This document shows, piece by piece, positions 59,461-64,000 of a stretch of DNA of 64,000 nt. Numbering within the stretch: the first letter of the stretch is position 1; every line of letters begins with the position of its first letter. The position numbers and the translations under genes were made by a program. The notes below the pieces were generated by a model that worked only from the letters and a program-made list of their open reading frames with translations, was not told the DNA's origin and did not search any database. Source of the DNA: an uncultured Alphaproteobacteria bacterium (GTDB lineage: Bacteria; Pseudomonadota; Alphaproteobacteria; HIMB59); contig CACCLU010000003.1 of assembly GCA_902546975.1 (NCBI GenBank), forward strand, positions 124,001-188,000. Reading direction: 5' to 3'.

Positions 59461-60134
59461 TTTTTTCTAAATATTAAATTTGTAACTAAACTAAGCAATA
59501 ATGATATAGCAATCAAAATTATAATATAAATAAAAGACTCAGTTTTTAACAACTTTTCCAGTTTAAATGAAATTCCTCCTTTTTTTATTTGCAAGTTTTT
59601 AGATACCATTTTAACAATTTCATTGTTTCTTAATTCGTACATATAAACTTTTATATTTCCAGGTGAGATATTATCTGGTATCAAAAATTTTTTTAAAAAT
59701 AAATTTCCATTTAAACTTTCAAGCTCCTCTTCTATGTACAAATTTTTTACATTCATTGCTTTTCTTATTTTATGAAGTTCAAGAGAGTGATTACTTATTA
59801 GTAAATGTCTATCCTTTAATTTAGAAAATAAAAAAATTTCATTCAAAGTTTTTTTGGGAGAAGTGAAGATCGCAAAAAAACTAGGTTGATTATTCAACTC
59901 TTTTGTCTCATTAACCCATAAAAAACCCTCTTTAACTTTTGTCGTCAATTTAGCTTTTTTATTCTCTCCTTCAAAAATGAAGATGACATCACTGTCTTTA
60001 TTTTTATTTCCAAATAAAACTATTTCTTTTCCTAAAAAATTTGAGTTTATTTCAATTTCAAATTGATCTAAGGAAAAATTGGATGCAAAACCAATTTTAA
60101 AAAAAAATATGATTATTAAAATATATTTATACAT
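59457..60134 (-). CDS. TIGR02186-family membrane-anchored exported protein
   Basis: Signal peptide, single C-terminal TM, pattern and adjacency to TauE/SafE gene. Confidence 0.72.
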   Translation of the reverse strand: MYKYILIIIFFFKIGFASNFSLDQFEIEINSNFLGKEIVLFGNKNKDSDVIFIFEGENKKAKLTTKVKEGFLWVNETKELNNQPSFFAIFTSPKKTLNEIFLFSKLKDRHLLISNHSLELHKIRKAMNVKNLYIEEELESLNGNLFLKKFLIPDNISPGNIKVYMYELRNNEIVKMVSKNLQIKKGGISFKLEKLLKTESFIYIIILIAISLLLSLVTNLIFRKK

Positions 60135-61029
60135 AATTTATAATGAATAAGTTCTCAGGTGTTCTAAATAAATCATAAGCTAAAAATGATGAAATAATTA
60201 ATAGTAACATACCAAATGTTACCTTTAAATTTTCTTGATCAAGTATATCAACTATCCTTGCAGCTAGTGCAGCTCCAATAGAGCTACTTACTATTAATCC
60301 TAAAGCTAATACAAAATCTATATTTTGATTTATGTATATTTGCAAAAATAAAGATATAAAGGATACTATAGTGATGTTAAATAGAGATGTCCCTATTACT
60401 GAAATAGTTTTCATACCTAAAAAATAAATCATACATGGAATAAGTATAAAGCCACCACCAATACCAGTTAGCCCTGTCAATACACCTATAAAAAAACCAA
60501 TTATAAGTGGTGCTAGTAAACTTATATATAGTTTAGATTTTCTATACTTAATTTTAAAAGGAAGTCCATGTATCCAAGAGTGCTGGTGTAATTTAAATTT
60601 TTTATTTTTATGTACGATATTAACTTTAGCTGTTTCATAAAGAATAAATACAGCAGTAATAATTAAAAGAATTATATAGATACTATTTAAATAGTTATCA
60701 ATTAAACCAATATTTTTTAAATTATTTAAAATTAATACACCAAAAAGTGTCCCCGCTAATCCACCAATAACCATTGTTAAACCCATCTGATAGTCAATGT
60801 TTTTTCTTTGAAAATGACTTACAACACCAGTTGATGTTGAGGCGAATACTTGAACAGTTGTAGTTCCAACTGCAACAGCTGGAGGAATGCCAACCAGTAT
60901 CAAAAGAGGAGAAGATATAAAACCTCCACCTATGCCAAAGAGCCCAGATATAAAACCAATTCCAACTCCAAGGGAAATTAATATATAAATATTTATGGAT
61001 ATTTCAGCAATAGGTAGGTAAAAATTCAT
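60127..61029 (-). CDS. TauE/SafE family membrane permease
   Basis: GLFGIGGGFISSPLLILVGIPPAVAVGTT ... GLTGIGGGFILIPCMIYFLGMKT duplicated motif. Confidence 0.93.
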   Translation of the reverse strand: MNFYLPIAEISINIYILISLGVGIGFISGLFGIGGGFISSPLLILVGIPPAVAVGTTTVQVFASTSTGVVSHFQRKNIDYQMGLTMVIGGLAGTLFGVLILNNLKNIGLIDNYLNSIYIILLIITAVFILYETAKVNIVHKNKKFKLHQHSWIHGLPFKIKYRKSKLYISLLAPLIIGFFIGVLTGLTGIGGGFILIPCMIYFLGMKTISVIGTSLFNITIVSFISLFLQIYINQNIDFVLALGLIVSSSIGAALAARIVDILDQENLKVTFGMLLLIISSFLAYDLFRTPENLFIINYV

Positions 61030-61073
61030 ATATTGAAATAAAATATTATACTTAAAATTAATAAAATAAATTA

Positions 61074-61607
61074 ATGATTAAATACACTTTAGCATTTGCT
61101 TGTTCAAGCGATGGTTTTATTGCAAAATATTCTGGAAATAATCCATTTGAATGGACTAGCTTGGAAGACAAAAAACACTTAGACAAACTAATAAAGAATC
61201 ATAAATGGCAAGTTATGGGCAGAAAGACTCATGAATTAAATCCAAACGAGTCTAGATCAAGAATTATTTTTTCTAGAAAATACCAAAAAATCAAACAAAT
61301 TAAAAATTCAATAAATCAATATTATTTTAATCCAGATATTAATCAGTGGGATGAATTTGAAAGTCTTTGCAAAGAAAGTGTTTTAATTTTAGGGGGAACA
61401 AGTGTTCATGATTATTTCTTATATGCTGATTTAATTGATGAAATTTTTATAACGATAGAGCCTATTAAATTTGGAAAAGGCTTACCAGCTTTTACATACA
61501 TAAATTTTAGGGACTTAGTTCCTTACTTAAATGAGAAAGGTTATCGTCATTCTGAAAAAAAAATTAATGATAAGGGCTCTTTGTTAGTTAATTTTTCAAA
61601 AACTTAG
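61074..61607 (+). CDS. DHFR/RibD C-terminal-like reductase
   Basis: ACSSDGFIAK, WQVMGRKTHE, VLILGGTSVHDYFLYADLIDEIFITIEPIKFGKGLPAF. Confidence 0.8.
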   Translation: MIKYTLAFACSSDGFIAKYSGNNPFEWTSLEDKKHLDKLIKNHKWQVMGRKTHELNPNESRSRIIFSRKYQKIKQIKNSINQYYFNPDINQWDEFESLCKESVLILGGTSVHDYFLYADLIDEIFITIEPIKFGKGLPAFTYINFRDLVPYLNEKGYRHSEKKINDKGSLLVNFSKT

Positions 61608-62189
61608 AAGTTTTGTATAATCATTTTTGTCGTTTACATTAAAAAATTCTATTTTTTTATTTTTTTTAAAATTTATATAATCAAATCCAATTTCTTTAGC
61701 AAATTTCATAATTTTATAACCATTATTTTTTAAAAGGACTTCATTTAATTCCGTAAATATTTTTGATGACCAAAAAGAGAACATTGGTTCGATAATATTA
61801 TCAATCTTACAAATATAAACTTTACTCTTTTTTTCTGTAATTGAGATAAAATTATCTATGATACCTGTGTTTATTATTGGGGCATCAGTGGGAAAAAGAG
61901 CAAACCATAAATCCTCTTTTGAGTTTTTATATAGATCAAGAGCGCTATGTAACCCAGCTAGTGGCCCTTTGTAACCGCCAATTTTATCACTTACAACTTT
62001 ATGACCAAATATTTTGTACTTACTGATATCTCTATTAGCATTAATAATAATGTCATTAGACTTTCCTTGAAGACTTTCTATTAAAATTTCAATAAAGCAC
62101 TTATCTTTAATTTTTAAAAAACTTTTATTTTCATAACCCATTCTGGAGGATTTACCACCCGTTATTATTACAGATACAAGCTTACTCAT
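61596..62189 (-). CDS. mobA: Molybdenum cofactor guanylyltransferase MobA
   Basis: VSVIITGGKSSRMGYENKSFLKI, GYKGPLAGLHSAL, FPTDAPII. Confidence 0.9.
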   Translation of the reverse strand: MSKLVSVIITGGKSSRMGYENKSFLKIKDKCFIEILIESLQGKSNDIIINANRDISKYKIFGHKVVSDKIGGYKGPLAGLHSALDLYKNSKEDLWFALFPTDAPIINTGIIDNFISITEKKSKVYICKIDNIIEPMFSFWSSKIFTELNEVLLKNNGYKIMKFAKEIGFDYINFKKNKKIEFFNVNDKNDYTKLLSF

Positions 62190-62994
62190 CTTTGGTATAT
62201 CTGAATTCTCCAGATAAAATATTTAACCTTTTACCTCTAATTCTTCCAATCATTGTTAAACTTTTCTTTCTAGCTATTTCAACTGCCCAAGCAGTGAAAC
62301 CTGATCGAGATAATAGTATTGGTATTTCCATTTTGATACATTTCAATACCATTTCACTTGTCAGCCTGCCAGTAGTGTAAAAAGACATTTCTTTTGCGTC
62401 TATTTTCTTATCAAGTATCAAACCAGCAATTTTATCAACAGCATTATGTCTCCCCACATCTTCAAAATAATACAAAGGTTTATCTCCCTGACATAAGACG
62501 CAACCGTGTATTGCACCTACAGATAAATATAAACTTGGCTCAGTATTAATTTTTTTGGATAAATTCATAAGCTGTTGATGATCTATTCTTATTTTTTTAT
62601 TCAAGGAAATGGTGTTTATTTCTTCAAATAAGTCTCCAAATACAGTCCCTTGTGCACAACCAGAGGTATTTACTTTCTTCTTTAATTTTTCTTCATAATT
62701 AGTTTTACTCTTTGTTCTTACAACAACTGTCTTTAGGTCTTTATGAAACTCAATCTTTTTTACATCGTCTATATTATTAAGCATTCCCTGATTGAATAAA
62801 TAACCTATAGCTAAATATTTTGGATAATCTCCTATAGTCATTATTGTCACTATTTCTTGGTTGTTTAAGAATAGCGTGAGTGGTTTTTCTTCAATAATTG
62901 GAATTTTTGTTATTTCGCCTTTTTCATTAATTGATTTTTTTAATTTAAATAAAGTTCTGTTATTTACACTTGGTTTGATTAAAAAATCTGTCAT
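62182..62994 (-). CDS. fdhD: Formate dehydrogenase accessory sulfurtransferase FdhD
   Basis: YLAIGYLFNQGML, SGCAQGTVFGDL, GAIHGC..., FEDVGRHNAVDKIAG, TTGRLTSEMV, LLSRSGFTAWAVEIA; start ATG 62994. Confidence 0.93.
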   Translation of the reverse strand: MTDFLIKPSVNNRTLFKLKKSINEKGEITKIPIIEEKPLTLFLNNQEIVTIMTIGDYPKYLAIGYLFNQGMLNNIDDVKKIEFHKDLKTVVVRTKSKTNYEEKLKKKVNTSGCAQGTVFGDLFEEINTISLNKKIRIDHQQLMNLSKKINTEPSLYLSVGAIHGCVLCQGDKPLYYFEDVGRHNAVDKIAGLILDKKIDAKEMSFYTTGRLTSEMVLKCIKMEIPILLSRSGFTAWAVEIARKKSLTMIGRIRGKRLNILSGEFRYTKDE

Positions 62995-63023
62995 TTTTTT
63001 CTTGATTGTATTATGGTGACAAG

Positions 63024-63512
63024 GTGAAAACAATAGCTGTTATTGGATGGAAAAATAGTGGCAAAACTACTTTAGTGAGTAATTTAGTAAAATTTTTTAA
63101 AGAAAATAAAATAAAAGTTGGTGTGGTAAAGCATGCTCACCATTCTTTTGACATTGATCATCCTAATACAGATAGCTATAAAATTAGAAAATCCGGAGCA
63201 TATAAAACTACACTAGTATCAGATAAAAGACTTGCATTCATAGAAGAGAAAGCTGAGTCAGATATTAATTTAGAACGTCTGGTAGAAATTAACAAAGATT
63301 GTGATTTGCTAATATTTGAAGGATTTAAGAGATTTGATGATTTGATAAAGTTAGAAGTAAGCTTACAAAAAAATAACAAAGACTACCTCTACAAATCTAT
63401 AAATAATGTTAAATATATCGTTACAGACGATAATATCGATCATCCGATTCAGACCTTTAATCACAGTCAAATAGAAAAAATTGCCTCTAAAATATATTAT
63501 GAAAACTCCTAG
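63024..63512 (+). CDS. mobB: Molybdopterin-guanine dinucleotide biosynthesis protein MobB
   Basis: GTG start; MKTIAVIGWKNSGKTTLVSNLV, KHAHHSFDIDHPNTDSYKIRKSGA. Confidence 0.93.
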   Translation: MKTIAVIGWKNSGKTTLVSNLVKFFKENKIKVGVVKHAHHSFDIDHPNTDSYKIRKSGAYKTTLVSDKRLAFIEEKAESDINLERLVEINKDCDLLIFEGFKRFDDLIKLEVSLQKNNKDYLYKSINNVKYIVTDDNIDHPIQTFNHSQIEKIASKIYYENS

Positions 63513-64000
63513 GTTAATATCTTTAAAACTTGCGCAAAAAATAATTATTCGGGAAAAAAAGAATTTATTTCAAGAGTCTAAGATTAAATTAAAGGAAGCA
63601 CATAATACAGTAGCATCAAGAACAATTACTTCACCAATAAATCTACCCTCACAAAATACTGCAGGATTAGATGGTTATATTGTTTCTAATAAAAATCTCA
63701 AAAACGTGTCAATATCTAATAAGTTTCTAAATGCTGGACATCCATATAAAAGATTAAATCCCAATTTAGCCTATAAAATAAATACAGGAGGTATTGTTCC
63801 AAAAAACTTTAAAAATTTTATTTCATTAGAAAACGCAAAAGTTGAGGGAAAAAATCTACTAGTCCAATATTCAAAAATATCTAATAAAGATATAAAAAAA
63901 AAAGGTGAGGATTTAAAAAAAAATAAAATATTGATAAAAAAAAATGAAAAAATTGATTTCATAAAAATTGCATTACTTTCATCAGTAGGTATAACAAATT
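63499..64000 (+). CDS. moeA: Molybdopterin molybdenumtransferase MoeA (N-terminal part, runs off window end)
   Basis: ATG 63499: MKTPRLISLKLAQKIIIRE...LPSQNTAGLDGYIVSNKN...AGHPYKRLNPNLAYKINTGGIVPKNF; overlaps mobB end. Confidence 0.85.
   Translation, partial: MKTPRLISLKLAQKIIIREKKNLFQESKIKLKEAHNTVASRTITSPINLPSQNTAGLDGYIVSNKNLKNVSISNKFLNAGHPYKRLNPNLAYKINTGGIVPKNFKNFISLENAKVEGKNLLVQYSKISNKDIKKKGEDLKKNKILIKKNEKIDFIKIALLSSVGITN

Overview
A 64 kb window of a very AT-rich, gene-dense bacterial chromosome. Gene content and order (lysC, ispG, hisS, prfA, prmC, DUF4167; carAB, yqeY, dnaG, rpoD; rnpB then mraZ-rsmH-ftsL-ftsI-murE-murF-mraY-murD-ftsW; HDAC-xseB-dxs) point to a streamlined alphaproteobacterium, plausibly a SAR11/HIMB59-like marine lineage; that assignment is inference. 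Almost everything is core housekeeping. I see no CRISPR array, transposase, integrase, prophage or recognisable defence island. I added features missing from the ORF track: partial secA, rpmJ, a 47-aa DUF2256 ORF with no standard start codon, partial moeA, two tRNAs, RNase P RNA and a MraZ-box operator. The more interesting observations are: (i) a DnaG primase with three of four zinc ligands replaced; (ii) all divergent gene pairs separated by 2-44 bp, several with a symmetric TATATTATA-like -10; (iii) all nine convergent junctions overlapping or abutting, with no visible terminators; (iv) a TauE/TIGR02186/Usp/DUF2256/pyrE/nucleotidyltransferase compact operon; (v) a TolQ/MotA plus long coiled-coil OmpA stator-like pair; (vi) a tRNA-Val(GAC) with C at position 33; (vii) a GATase-HDAC pair fused onto the truncated dcw cluster. 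I found no clear novel multi-gene system; (iv) and (v) are the best uncharacterised candidates.
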